The position numbers were made by a program, and so were the translations under genes. Positions 24,301-35,015 of a stretch of DNA of 64,000 bases are shown here, in pieces. The notes under the pieces were generated by a model. It was not told the DNA's origin. It did no database searches and saw nothing but the letters and a program-made list of their open reading frames with translations. Position 1 is the first letter of the stretch. Each line of letters starts with the position of its first letter. Source of the stretch: Protea cynaroides (Eukaryota; Streptophyta; Magnoliopsida; Proteales; Proteaceae); contig CM053275.1 in NCBI GenBank assembly GCA_028583415.1, positions 2,525,040 to 2,589,039 of the forward strand. Reading direction: 5' to 3'.

Positions 24301-27300
24301 TGGGTTTTCAAATCACTGTTCAGATAACATCCAACTTGCTTAGTACACATATTAACCCTGAAGGATCTCGCCATCCATACTTGACATTTCCTATTGACAA
24401 CAGCCCAGCTAATTTATCCAACAACATAACTAAGTTCAATATTAAAAGTTGAGACCAAAAAAAGAGTCCAGGTCCATCAGTCCTTAAAAAAAAAGTAGGA
24501 GAGCCTAAAACAAAACTCTAGTATAAGCTCCCTTGAGAGAAAGTTTTACAACCAGCACTCTATGGGTCCAAATATCTTTGGTAAAACTGCCATCAACCAG
24601 GATTGTCTGGCCTAATATGACTTTAAATAATTTCACCTCATTCATAGCCAAGAAACAGAGGAAAGCTGCTGTAACATGGTCATAGCACCACTTAACAGTT
24701 ACTGAGAATACAAAGACAAACGTCATAAACAAGAGGAAAAGATCTCAAAGACCACTAATCACTAAGAAAAATAGTTCACAATGATATTCCAGCACTAAAA
24801 AAGGAAAATGAAATAACAAGTCCGAAGAACACCAAATAGCATACGGGCACTAATCCACAATACTGCCTCAAAGTAGTTTTTTAGCACCATATGGCATATA
24901 GTCCAAGACAATAGAAAGCTACATAAAAACCGCAAAATACTTAGGAGTTGCAGAATAGGCATCCGACACCAGAAACAAGAAATTATGCTCATCATGACAG
25001 CCAACTCAAATTGGGAATAAACCAACATCAGATCTCTCAAATGGAACTTCAGAACCACAAACTTACTAGGATTTCCTCCCATACAAAACTTATTTATAAC
25101 CACATTTCAGCAATGGGTATTCAGTAAGTTGGTTGTAACAAGCGCTATCCACGTCTTCCAACAATTAACTAACAAGCACTTCCAATCAGAAACTCACAAG
25201 ACATATATAGTCTGACATTATCACATCCTTTCCCATGTTAAAATAAAAAATAAAAAATAAAAAAATATGCCATTATTATACAACAAATTATACCACAAAT
25301 CACCACCCCAAATTAATTCAAGAGGAACCAAAAAATGCCTCTTCAAGAATAGAACTTTCATAAGCGGGTTTTCTATCAATACTGGAAGTAAAAGCGCTAA
25401 ATTGGAACACACGGGTCAAAATTTAATAAGACAAGCTCTGAAATTGCAAAAGGAAAACAATATTTTTTCCTACCACTCAAGAGCCTGTAAGTTCGAAAAG
25501 TATCTCATGAAGCACAAAATGCCAACAAAGCCATAATCGACCAATTTTGATAACCAACTAGATTTGATAGAATCAAGGACCATCCAAACATCAAGCATCA
25601 CAAATGATACATGGACATTTGAAGCCCATCAAAGGGAAGATTTCTCCCTGATTACCAAGATAACAAGAAACCACAAAAATTCTCCACATTACAAACTAGG
25701 GTCATTAAATTGCTGCTTAAAAAGCAAACATCAATGTATTGTGTCATTTAATGTACAACAATTGCACATGCCTCAAAAACATCTTGACATAAGATTCTAC
25801 AGTTATGGCAATAGATCTAGCCCACTGCAACTGACTTGTTGGGTCAATGCTGGTAAGTGTAACCACTGCAGTGAGCAGTACAAGAGCAGGATCTATTTGC
25901 CTTCCAAGTTTGAACTGCTGTATGTAACCAGTTTTTAGCAGGTTTCCATAGGCTTGCCTTCTTCTGGATTCACAGAAAGGACAAAAACGGAAGGTTGACA
26001 ACCAAAACAACACCCCGGAAAATGGTTGCAAAAACTAACTGAGACGAACTGAGCTTACTGGTGCTCCCGTCAGCCCCTCAGAGGACCTGAAAAGAGACAG
26101 GTATAAATCACAGTCAAATCAACGAAAATAGGATTTCACATACCTTGTTGTTGGCCTGTATTCCTGTCCCTGATCAAAGCAACCTCAATGACAGTTCCAT
26201 GCACCTCAAATAGGGGACGAATCTGATATAAAATAACAACATTCAATTCGAATAAAAGAGATAGTCTATAAAATTGACGCACAGATAGTGATGACAGCCA
26301 AAATGAAAGGTAACCTCCGAAACTGAAAGTGAGATTTGAGAGCAATCTAACATCAATGATGGTATGGAATACCTCACTCCAGAAGCTAAAAATAAAAGGT
26401 CATATTTACATCGAGAAGAGAATGCTGGAAGATTGCAAAACAATCAATCTTCAAATACTGAAGTTCTTAATAGCCAGTTGTTCACGATGAACTTCAACTT
26501 GAGGACATGCATGAAATGACTTGTTCAAATTCAGTTCAAAGATCAGAAATAAACTCCATCCAGCAACTAAAATGGAAATAAATCAAGGAGTATGTCACAG
26601 ATTATAAGACAAGCAGCCACTAAAAATGAAAAGGGAAAAAAATAATTTAAAATTTTTTAATGGAAAATAGAAGACTTACAAGGAACTTGTTATCAAGGTT
26701 TTACAAAGGGGTGGTAATATGGAAGATTTGAATAAGGTATATGATTGGGACAAAATTAACTTATTCAGGCATGCTGATGACTTTATGAAGGAATTACTTA
26801 CATCTTCTTCTGTAGCTGTCCTCGGTACAGATCCAACAAAAAGCTTAGCAAAACCACCAGCATCAGCATTATCTGAGAAAACATTGATATTAGCAACCCT
26901 AGAAATGAGAAGTGAAGCAAGGATCATGAAAATGAAACAAAAAGAACAGAGAAGAATGCCCCATAAAAAAAATGATTTAACAGATTCAGGATGATACGAC
27001 AATAGGGGACGGCTTTCCTTCACAGCCACCAAGGAAGTCTTACCTTGACTCACCTCTTTTTGAGTCCCCATGCCACGTTAATTTTAAGGTTTAAATCTTG
27101 CACAGTCAACAACTGCAAAATATTGGCTAAATGTTGACATTTTCAACTTTCATGTCGGAAAATGCATCAGGTCTATAACTTACTGGACAGCTAGATGGTG
27201 ATGTGGACAACATGTCCACAAAAGTTTAGAGGCAACTAAGCTGCCACGTGGCAGATATGCAACTGGAAAGTGGCAATACGACACTAGCTTCATCTGACTT

Positions 27301-29885
27301 CTAAAATTTATTTTGCATTATTCCAATACTACAACCAAGAGAGGATCAGATCCCAATAAATAATTTTCCAGAAGGCATTCTTACGCACAAGAAAACTATG
27401 CAAGGAGACAAAAACTGTATGGATCACATTGTCCTTCCATTGCAGGACTGGTAGCTTCTGGTTTCGATCAGTTTCGAGCCTTCTTTCAAAAGAGTAAACC
27501 TTGACCGCACTCCTAGATTCTAGAACCAACATCTGACCATATTTCACCAGCAAAAGCATGTCTACAGGTTTTGACATGGAGAAATATATGGCAATTGCAT
27601 TCAAGGTTGGTTATGTAGTTGCAGGTTGACGGAACTTTTTGCCAAAGAGATAGCTGGATCCATCTAAGAGAAGTAAAATAACTGAAAATTGCTTCTGAAG
27701 AATTGCAATAAGCAAGTCTTTGAATATGAATCCAAGGAAGGTTAGTCCTCTCAACATCCATTGCTTATTGGGATCATAAAGAGGAATCAGATTACCTAAA
27801 GAGGAGAAAAAGAGAAGCAGAGTAAGTTGAAGACTGTGTTATTTATAGATGAAATTAGACGGAAGCAGAAATCTAGAGTGAAGTAGCTATGTGCAAAAAA
27901 ATACTCAATCAGATATGATACATTTTTTCTGGTACATATTAGATAACCTAGTGGAAAAATAAGGCTCAACCCTTGAAGATACAGAGGAGCAATGCTCATA
28001 CAGTGAGGCTATACACAAAACACTATCTTTCCTAGTAAAGCCATTTCGGAAGGAGTGAAATTTCAAGAGATGAGTAATTGGCAAGAGAGATGTTTCAAGA
28101 AGAGGAAAATAAGAAGGCAGGTTCCAAGATATAAGGAGATAAAGAACCCCTGCATGGTTTTTCTGTAGCTTTTTACAATCATTGCAAAGGACGAGGCCCG
28201 GTTAAAGAGTTATCTTATTAAAGTCCTACACGAGCGATGTATATGGACATTTCAGGGGTGTAATCAGGGTAATAATCTTGGCTGCAGGAGCAATGGTCAA
28301 TGCAACATTAATTAACTCCAGAGTAAGGACCTGAGAGGATTAGAACCTAATGGTGTATTAGGCTATTAGCTTGTAGAGAAGTTAGTACAAGGTGCTCTCT
28401 AATGTCCTAGATTCTATGACAAAAGACATTTTAGTACTACTGTTGCGACAAGCTCTGGTGAGGGCAAGGAGATTTGGGAAACAGATTTGCAAATATGGAC
28501 AAGATCTGTGACCGTGTGAACTGAAGCTGCAACTTTATGTCAAATGTCAAGGATAAACAAGCCTTCACATTGTGAAATATCTGTTATCCCTTCATCAGTT
28601 GCTCTAGTTCAGTTCCAGTCATCTACTTGCTAATCCTCTTCAACAGCCATAACACATGCTAGATGCAACGTTTCCAGTTTACAGCAGAATGTCGATCTCA
28701 AAGTTATCCATTTGCCTATTAACTAATAAAGCAGGATTCAAGAGCAGCCTCAATCTTATCCATCCTCCCAAGTTCCAAAACCCCACCCTAAACTTCCCCA
28801 GTGCAACAAACCAATTTTGATCATATTTAATATGTGGCAACCAGGGTATGCAGTATATTCATCAGATTGGATATCGGCGACAGACTGCTGGAAGAAACAA
28901 TAATACTTTGTGGACAGCAAGGGGCGAAACGCTTTGTACAACTTTCCGGAATCCAAAATATAAAAGTAGCTAAGACGGTGAAAGAGACAATTTACCAAAA
29001 CGTCTTCCGACAGATACAAGTAAAACACGCATTTCTCCCGACTCTATCCTAATAGTGAAGATTGAAAAAATAAATAAATATATATACTGGAAAAGAGGGA
29101 GGGGAGGAAAAAAAGAGAAAAGCATTAAAGCCCAAATGATTACAGACCCAAATGATTACAGATCAGAATGGTCCTCCGGCATCAAGAAACCCAATAAATG
29201 GTGACAACGTAGGACTGGAGTTAACAGTTAATTAATCTATTGATTCTATTCCAGAAAGAACACTTGGAAGTTTAGGCTCAGAAGATGTTCACTGCCAAGG
29301 AAGTCATATAACCCACCGGAGGGGGAGTGAAAAGCTAGTGAAAAGCATAAATAACATGTTAGAGAGAGAGAGAGAGGGGTAGCTAAATCCAGTTTAACAA
29401 AACCTCAAACTGTGAAGAACATCGAAGAGGGAAAAAAAAAGAACTTAATTCGCCACTCTAACCACTATAAAGAGCAAAATAAGTAAAGCCCTTAAAGCAG
29501 AAAAAATAAGACGAACAGAATACGTATAACAAGCAACCAAATAAAGCACGTAGTTGCAGAATTATGGCCTACCAGGAGAGCCTCCTCGACCGGAAGAATG
29601 AAACCTACGTTTCTGCCCAGCTTGCATCATCGAACCAAAGCCACCGTCGGCACCGCCCATTGACCGGAATCCACCACCTCCAGATGGATTATTCGGAGGA
29701 CCGTCGTACGGGTGGTGGTGATTCTGAGGGTGGCCTCCACCAGAGAAACCACTCCTGTAATTGGGGTTTCTGTGGTGATGATTCATAGGACTACCAGAAG
29801 ACCGAGAAGGCATTCTGAAATGCCTGGGATGATAAGAATTTGCGTTATCACCAGATCGTTCTTCTCTGCCTATACAGCTTTGCAG
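5833..29885 (-). CDS. FCA: Flowering time control protein FCA (RRM-RRM-WW)
   Basis: Eighteen exons join in phase: 29885-29573, 26872-26802, 26222-26144, 22285-22203, 22119-22068, 20719-20658, 20274-20208, 19748-19669, 19577-19513, 11336-11274, 11167-11005, 10223-10140, 10047-9466, 8678-8475, 8384-8169, 8082-8050, 6074-6009, 5931-5833. The product is 793 residues from an in-frame CTG, or 769 from the first ATG (29813). A Gly/His-rich N-terminus precedes RRM1 (about 114-190; KLFVGS, GCCFIKYA) and RRM2 (about 203-283; KLFVAS, GCGFIKF). Then come a Pro-rich stretch, a 194-residue Gln-rich exon, and a WW domain (about 633-665; WTEHTSPDG, YYYN, WEKPEEF). The conserved tail is WMWKSKPAG. FCA is nuclear, promotes proximal polyadenylation of FLC antisense RNA in Arabidopsis, and represses its own mRNA. 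Introns 1, 3 and 9 are 2.7, 3.9 and 8.2 kb. The last ten or so residues are uncertain: a GTAACC donor just after KPAG might lead to one more small exon instead of the TAG at 5833. Confidence 0.95.
6075..8049 (-). other. FCA intron 16
   Basis: A 1.98 kb intron between the small exons 16 and 17. It contains a C14/A18 homopolymer junction (about 7489-7520), a local duplication of AACATGAGTCTTCTATCAAG-like sequence near 7114-7165, and pyrimidine-rich DNA at 6730-6800. No coding exon fits between the flanking phases. Confidence 0.6.
9083..9121. repeat. Poly(T)-poly(G) homopolymer junction in FCA intron 13
   Basis: A run of about 28 T leads directly into a run of about 10 G. Lengths in such runs are prone to sequencing error. 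Confidence 0.8.
10661..10701. repeat. (CTT)n microsatellite in FCA intron 11
   Basis: About 13 CTT units end in a T run. It lies 20 bp beyond the 3' side of the tRNA-Gln-like sequence. Read on the minus strand the order is tRNA-like head, A/T-rich stretch, (GAA)n. Confidence 0.9.
10722..10790 (-). pseudogene. tRNA-Gln(CTG) pseudogene or tRNA-derived retroposon head
   Basis: The minus strand shows a D-arm-like GTCTAGTGGTCAGGAC, an anticodon loop CTCTGAA (anticodon CTG), a variable region AGTAA and a perfect T-arm CCGAG-TTCAAAT-CTCGG. The 3' acceptor strand GTGGGAC has no matching 5' strand (TGAATAT instead of a GGTCCCA-like sequence). The molecule could not fold normally and is probably inactive. 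It sits inside FCA intron 11 on the same strand as FCA. Because a (GAA)n tail lies downstream, it could also be the head of a SINE. Confidence 0.75.
12094..12276 (+). repeat. 5' LTR of the copia element
   Basis: 183 bp, TG...CA ends, preceded by AATTC. It contains TATAAATAAAGG, a likely promoter/poly(A) region, about 70 bp before its end. Confidence 0.93.
12345..12396. repeat. (CT)n microsatellite in the copia leader
   Basis: About 26 CT units lie between the primer-binding site and the inserted hAT-like element. Confidence 0.9.
12409..13430. mobile_element. Non-autonomous hAT-like TIR element nested in the copia leader
   Basis: The ends are exact inverted repeats of at least 15 bp, CATAGTTGTCAAGGC at 12409 and its complement ending at 13430. 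They are flanked by an 8-bp direct repeat with one mismatch (CCCCCCAG at 12401-12408, CCGCCCAG at 13431-13438). Eight-base duplications are typical of hAT elements. Sub-terminal copies of CGCCTAGGCG-like words crowd both ends, and the middle is AT-rich with no transposase. Confidence 0.8.
13440..18300 (+). pseudogene. Copia gag-pol remains, disabled
   Basis: Recognisable pieces in order: GAG (about 13460-14140), protease with DSGATVHMMGS (about 14400-14430), an integrase region before and after the TRIM insertion (15663-15975; LTAAYFINR), RT (about 16690-17430; GCKWVF, QLDVKNAFLHGEL, ALYGLK), and RNase H (about 17700-17940; ITWRNKKQNVV, SSAEAEF). Stops and frameshifts occur in every domain. 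The central integrase core between 15770 and 15830 is missing. The RT motif YVDD has become YVVE, which removes catalytic aspartates. The copy cannot move by itself. Confidence 0.9.
14631..15660 (+). mobile_element. TRIM (miniature LTR retrotransposon) inserted in copia pol
   Basis: Two LTRs of about 311 bp (14631-14941 and 15349-15660) share the block TAATGATAAAATACACTATT and end in ATTTTGTTACA. A Met-tRNA primer-binding site (TAGTATCAGAGCC) follows the first, and GATGGGGG precedes the second. The 407-bp interior has no protein gene, only imperfect repeats of about 42 bp built on CTACTACTTGGTTCAGAATG. The target duplication is GTCAC/ATCAC. It interrupts the integrase region of the copia element, with the reading frame resuming within 10 bp downstream. 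Confidence 0.9.
18305..18488 (+). repeat. 3' LTR of the copia element
   Basis: 184 bp, TG...CA ends, followed by AATTC. Compared with the 5' LTR it carries an expansion of an 8-bp unit GCCACAAG/GCCACGAG (five tandem copies at about 18321-18360) and lacks part of the middle, so the two LTRs have clearly diverged. Confidence 0.93.
18973..19132 (-). mobile_element. Au-like SINE in FCA intron 9
   Basis: Read on the minus strand it begins CCTTGGTGTGACGGTAAGG (A-box-like) and has GGTCACGGGTTTGAAG (B-box-like). It continues with GGGTAAGGCTGCGTACATTC and GGGAGCCTCATACACTGGG, ending near CCTTTTATACC. This order is that of the angiosperm Au SINE family. The hexamer GGATTG on both sides may be a short target duplication. 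Confidence 0.85.
21390..21992. mobile_element. hAT-like MITE with (CCA)n core in FCA intron 5
   Basis: The left end reads GGTCTGTTTGATAAAACTTC (21390 on). The right end, inverted, reads GGCCCGTTTGATAAAACTTC, and the similarity continues through CTGCTTCTGGATTCT, giving a TIR of about 34 bp. The interior contains (CCA/CAC)n-rich DNA at about 21628-21785. No clear 8-bp duplication survives. The long His/Pro-rich and Val/Gly-rich ORFs here are translations of the trinucleotide repeat. Confidence 0.8.
22286..26143 (-). other. FCA intron 3 (3.86 kb), candidate site of premature polyadenylation
   Basis: It divides the RNP1 motif of RRM1 (…GQQQ, then GCCFIKYA), with donor GTATGTG and acceptor CTTCTACAG. 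In Arabidopsis, FCA binds its own pre-mRNA machinery and promotes cleavage in intron 3, giving a truncated FCA-beta transcript. The intron here has the same ordinal position and large size. It is AT-rich with several AATAAA-like words on the minus strand; which of them is used cannot be read from sequence. Confidence 0.6.
26873..29572 (-). other. FCA intron 1 (2.7 kb)
   Basis: Separates the Gly/His-rich N-terminal exon from the start of RRM1. Donor GTAGGCC, acceptor TTTTCTCAG. I see no gene or clear transposon in it. Large first introns often carry regulatory sequence, but none is identified here. Confidence 0.5.
29883..29885 (-). promoter_or_regulatory. Putative non-AUG (CTG) start codon of FCA
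   Basis: Upstream of the first ATG (29813-29811) the FCA frame stays open for 36 codons until a TGA at 29924-29922, and holds no ATG. The codons immediately before the ATG (reading ERSGDNANSYHPRHFR) resemble the conserved N-terminus of other FCA proteins as I remember them. A CTG lies in frame at 29885-29883 with A at -3. Arabidopsis FCA is known to start at a CUG, so I place the start here. Other near-cognate codons are possible. Confidence 0.6.
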
Positions 29886-29924
29886 ACTGTCCCGAACCCA
29901 AATGATAAAGCAGAAAAGGAATCA

Positions 29925-31134
29925 AACTTTAATATAGGAACCCTAGAGCGGGAAAGTACGGGCGGAGTTGCCAAGTACAAAGACGCGAGAACGGAACATC
30001 ACAGAAGCGCCAAAAAGGGGTAGAGGATGGAAGAAACCTCACTTCTAAAGTTCTAACTTCGACTGTGGAACTACGCGGGTTTTCCGCGGAATTCGTTTGT
30101 CTTCAGACTCGAGAATTCAGACTGCTCCGTTACTCGGTGATTACTACTAGTCTACCTACACACACGTCCAAACGAACAATTAAAGGGAACGCAGTGTATT
30201 GACACGTTTGTGAAGAGAATAATTCATCCGCACGTATGTCTATCCACCCCGGATCCATCCTCGTTAATAATTCGTGGTACTCACAATTTAGATGTAGTTC
30301 TAACGCCTATACACAATGATATTGCGATCTCACAAGTACTTTAAAATATTCTATATTCAAGTCCTGCCGTTTAAAATACATTCAATACATGTATCGTATT
30401 ATTCTATATTTTAATTTATATCTTCAATAAATAATGAATTAATTAATCTATATTATTTAATATGCACTTTTTATATGGGTTAAAGGGTGTCATTTCTTTA
30501 TAATTACTTACAAACTCGTTACTTTAATATTCATTTAGGACGGCTATAAGATATGAGTCATAACAAATATATACATACTATAGACCATCATAAAATATTT
30601 TTTCTCTCTATTCATATAGATTCATGCTTGATGTATTAAATAAACATAAAACATCAATTAATTACTTGATCAAAGTTTTATGACTAGACACATCATAAAT
30701 GTCATTTGTTTTTATTGATTTAGGTATAATTTTTTAATTAATGGGAATACAATGTCGTCTATTTACTGTACCGTATTATATCTGATCGATTTAAACTCCG
30801 TAACGTTCTTTTTAATTTAATTTTTGTTGTTCTTTTGTAATATTTGATTTTTTTTTTTTTTGTTTGGTATCATTTTTGTTTTGCTTCTTTAAAAACCTGT
30901 TTCGTTCTTTTTTTTTTTTTTTTTTTTTAATAATAGCTGAGGAATCTACCACTCTACAGTCTACCCTGTGGAAGGCCTTTTATATAAATCCCCACTGCTT
31001 GTCTAGGGCGCGCCTGTGCAATACGCCGCTACACGTTCCTCTGGTGTTCTGGCCCCTGTTCTTCAAGACCCGACCACTGAGAACTGAGAAGAGAGAGTGT
31101 CAACTGTCAATAGAATCTAGTTCCACCAACAACA
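29925..31134. other. Divergent intergenic region FCA-HYPK
   Basis: Both genes read away from this 1.2 kb stretch, so it holds both promoters and 5' UTRs. The middle (30300-30850) is very AT-rich. T-rich runs lie at 30849-30860 and 30910-30927. An in-frame stop at 29924 limits the FCA frame. No TATA box is convincing for either gene, as is common for housekeeping genes. Confidence 0.5.
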
Positions 31135-34100
31135 ATGGAGCTTGGGGACGATGGGGTCGAGAGATTGGTTGATTCAAAGGATATGCAGCAGCAGAGCAAA
31201 GCTCTCGACAAACTCACAGACCGTGTTGAAGATCGTCAACTCGACTCCACTAGGGTCCAAGAGGTTCTATCTCCACATCCGTTTCCCTCTCTTTATTGTT
31301 AATTTTGCATGTTCAATGACTAGAAGAAACAGAAGACCTCTATCCTCAATCAAAAGCAACAAACACCAAACTTATATCCTCAATCCAAGAAATACCCATG
31401 TTGATTTCTTCGTTTCTTTAGCCTCCATTTAATTCACTTATTCATTTGTTTAATGGAATAGAGGGCATGACTGTTGATCAGTAGGTTACCAAGGGGACAG
31501 TTTTTGGACGGAATCCACAACTATCATGTCTCCCTAGTGTTAATCATTTTTCCGAATGTTGGATTTCGAGTTCTAGGTTTCCACCTGAATCCATGTTCTT
31601 GATGAGTTTTATCATAAACATAGTTTAATCTTTTTTTAAATCGTTTTGGCCTTTCTTGTAGGTGGTATGAGCTCTGCTCTTTCTGAATACGGTTCTAAAT
31701 ATCTTTTTATTTTCTCTTCACCAATGTTTGATTTTCTTTTTTAGTGATTCTATAAAATAGGTTGTATATTTCATGTTACTGAATTATTCAAAGAATAGCT
31801 TATATATTTTACACTATTTCCAATTTTCTATGCTTTACTGAAGCTTGTCATGAAATTTTTGGTGATTCCAACGCTTGATGATTAAGGAGTTCGGATGTAT
31901 CATGGGGCGGTCCCTTAGCTGTTAAAGGATTCATTTTAACCTTTATTTTACTTGGATTTGCAATTTTCTCTCACTTATGGTGATGTGCAGGCTATGGCGT
32001 CGATTGCTGCATCTGCTGACGCTGATTGGAACGCAATGAGAATGAGGTTTGTATTCTTAAGTCATACTAGAAAGGCACCAAACTGTTTGTTTAATATGAA
32101 ATGACTCTTGAAATTTTGTTTCCAGTTGTTATATTATTGGTCGATGTACATCCGAAAGTTTTTATGATTTGGACAAATTACCTTGAGTTATGCTTCTCAA
32201 CCAGTTAAAGAGATAGGCGAGTTGGTGTGATTAGCAGTTCTTTGAATTTATGATTTACCTACCATAGTCAGAAATCAGAATACCTAACCCCAGGGATTTA
32301 TCCAGTCAAAAATATAGGATTACAAAACTGATCTTTAAAGAGGACATATCTCTTTTTGGTGAAATCCATCATCAGTCCTTACCAGTCTCTGTTACAGCCC
32401 AAAGCCCCAAACCAGAGACCATATTCTGGGTGCAGCCTATTGCAGAAACAGCACTCCAGTACAGATTTGGTTTCTTTAAAGAGGACATATCTCAATTCAG
32501 AGGGTTTTGTTCAAAACAACTTGATAGAATGGCCATTAATGTTCCACTGGGAAGATATTGTCCAGTAATCATGGTTCAGGTTTGTTAGGATCAAATTTGT
32601 GCTTCTTTTGTATAAGCTTTTCTCTGGGATGCATTGTTTTGTGGCATGCCACATGCCAGCTTCCATGGCTGCTGTCTTCCATTTTACCCTTCTGTGTCTT
32701 TGGATAGATAATTTATTGATCTCTCTATCATTTTTTGTTCTCCAAGTAGTAGTAGCGAGATTTTTGTCATCAAATACTTCTTGAACATAGCATTCCTATG
32801 GTGTCTATTCATTAGATTCCTTAGTTGATGGGTTACCTAAGGGAGTTTCAAGGGCATCTATTTATGTAGAGTATTATTAGTATTCTATTCTGTGAATCCT
32901 TAGTTGGGGTTGATGCAGCACTGTTGAGTTTTCTTTGACCTCCAAGGTCTCTCTGAAGATACACTTATGCTTAAGCATTTCTGGTGCTCACCTGGGAATA
33001 TCTCCTTACACTGCAGAATTGGCTAACTTGTTAGATAGGTTTCAGACAAAGGCCTGATCTCACGGGTAGTGTACCGTGATGGGGAAATTCTCCGTCCTTC
33101 CCTGAAGGAGGACTATACTGAGGACATCATGAGGTTCTTTGGGTGGTTTCATGATGAGATGAGACACTTCATGCTTGGGAGATCCTTAGATGTCCTTGCT
33201 ATAGTACGAGCTTTTGGGGATCATAGAATAGGTAGTAGGACCTATCACTCTCATAGGGAAAATGCCTTCCTATTTTGCATCCTGTCCAGATTCCTTCTTC
33301 GTTCTGGGGCTCGTGGAGCCTCTCCAGCTATCATAGATGTGGTCCACCAGCTTAAGAAAGGGTATGATCTTATTCCCACTGTGCTGGCTGAAACGCGGAA
33401 GGGTCTAATTCTAGTGTAATTCAGCCCTGAATTACTTTATGGGGTGAATTATATGTAAGCTTTAAATTAAAGGTGGTACTTGGTAGATGGGGTTGATTGA
33501 TGAAAAATTAAAAGAAGAAAGTGCAGAGGGTATGCAACTATGCATGGAATGTAGCTGTAGTTTCCTTAAGAAATCCTTTTTCATTCAAGCTTTTCAAAGA
33601 ACATACTTATTATATAAAGATGATCAGAGGTGCATGGGAAGAATATTTCCTTTAAACAAAGAATCTACAGAATTAAATGAAAAGAGTCAATCCCCCTTAC
33701 TTCGAAAAGAGGAGTAGTTGATACCCCTACTCAGAGATTCCTATGAGATAATTGTACTAAGTTTCTTCTAATTTTAAATTTCTATGACAAAAGTCAATAG
33801 ACTTGAAACATTTTATCAGAATTATTTGAAATTAATAAAACTTTATTTTAGAGTAGGATATAGCCAACAAAGTCAAATCAAAGCCCCTCAGAGAAATGGA
33901 TGATTCAGTTGTTCGAACTGTTGAACACTTGCTGAAAATGATTGCTTGTGCCACCCTTTCCCCATTTCCATTGACATTGCAAAATGATTGTCAGAAACAT
34001 GTTTGTGGTCAGTAAAGAATCCTTATCCACATTAGGGGATATGCATTCATCCAAAAAACCATTCTCTCTCTGAAACATGAACTTAAATTTCTTCAATTAT

Positions 34101-35015
34101 TTAATATTACAAAGTATTGTTAGGTTGAGTTTATATTAAACAGTACTGTTTATGGGTATCTACCACCAGAAATACATGGCAGTTTATTATATGGTATCTA
34201 GTAAATATATTCACTTTTCATGACATTTACCAAAATATGCTTGACACGGGGAAGTCAATGAATGCCTGAAACCCCCAGGAGGGAGGGAGGGCTTCTAATT
34301 GTTAAGAAGCCTGGAGGAGTTGATTATAAATTACCTTTGCTTGTCATCGAGGTTGGATACGTTCACCTGGAGGAGTTGATTATAAAATTACCTTTGCTTG
34401 TCATCGAGGTTGGATACGTTAATTGATTCATCAGTAGCTTTATCTGTGGATCATTTTCTTACATTTTCCACTTTTGATTCTTTTTCGATATAGCTTTTTC
34501 CTTGTTGAATATTAATTTCTGATAATGGTTTGTATTTTTTATGTTCTTTTTGTTTCACTTAATTGGGGATGGGGTTGGTTTTTTTTTTTTTGGGGGGGGG
34601 GAGGGGGGGGGGCTTATCTCATCATACCTCAAATGGTGGTAAATTTAGGTGGCTTTAAGTGTGTAATTAATTTTTTGATTCAGGTTACTGTATAACGATT
34701 GTTGTGCAAGTAACCAATGGCGATTTCTGGTCATTTTATTTTGTACACGTTTACTGGTTCCTCACAGAGAGAAGGAATTGGCTGCTGTTAAGATCAATGC
34801 TTCAGATGTAGACATTATTGCGAATGAGTTAGAGGTTAGATCTCTTCCCTTTTCTTTTCCTGACATGTGATTATCCCTATTGTCTTAGTCCCTATTGTCT
34901 TGTGACTATTATCCTTCTTCCTGTATTGGAATAGCTGGACAAGAAGGTAGCTGAGAGAACATTACGAGAGCACAAAGGTGATGCTGTTGCTGCCATCCGC
35001 CACCTTCTTCACTAA
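31135..35015 (+). CDS. HYPK: HYPK-like NatA cofactor (huntingtin-interacting protein K homologue)
   Basis: Four exons (31135-31263, 31991-32046, 34768-34834, 34935-35015) join in phase to 110 residues, the usual size of plant HYPK. The N-terminal third is acidic and helical (SKALDKLTDRVEDRQLDS). The C-terminal part is the UBA-like domain with REKELAAVKINASDVDII and ELDKKVAERTLREHKGDAVA, ending in IRHLLH. In plants and animals HYPK binds the NAA10/NAA15 complex (NatA) and tunes co-translational N-terminal acetylation, in the cytosol at ribosomes. The first ATG in a good context (AACAATGG) is chosen as the start. Intron 2 is 2.7 kb and contains an unexplained 116-codon ORF and a tandem duplication. 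The gene is divergent from FCA and convergent with the Raf-like kinase, which matches the HYPK/PAS-Raf neighbourhood in Arabidopsis. Confidence 0.93.
33069..33419 (+). other. 116-codon ORF of unknown origin inside HYPK intron 2
   Basis: An uninterrupted frame with normal-looking amino-acid composition (motifs LKEDYTEDIMRFFGWFHDEM, HRENAFLFCILSRFLLRSG, HQLKKGYDLIPTVLAETRKG). It has no upstream splice context that I could connect. A second 76-codon ORF follows at 33487-33717. It may be a fragment of a transposon-borne or captured gene. I do not recognise the family and cannot say it is expressed. Confidence 0.35.
34310..34420. repeat. Tandem duplication of about 55 bp in HYPK intron 2
   Basis: Two almost identical copies (34310-34363 and 34366-34420) start CCTGGAGGAGTTGATTATAA and end GGTTGGATACGTT. 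They differ by a single A insertion, so the duplication is recent. A (G/A)-rich run GGAGGGAGGGAGG lies just upstream. Confidence 0.9.
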
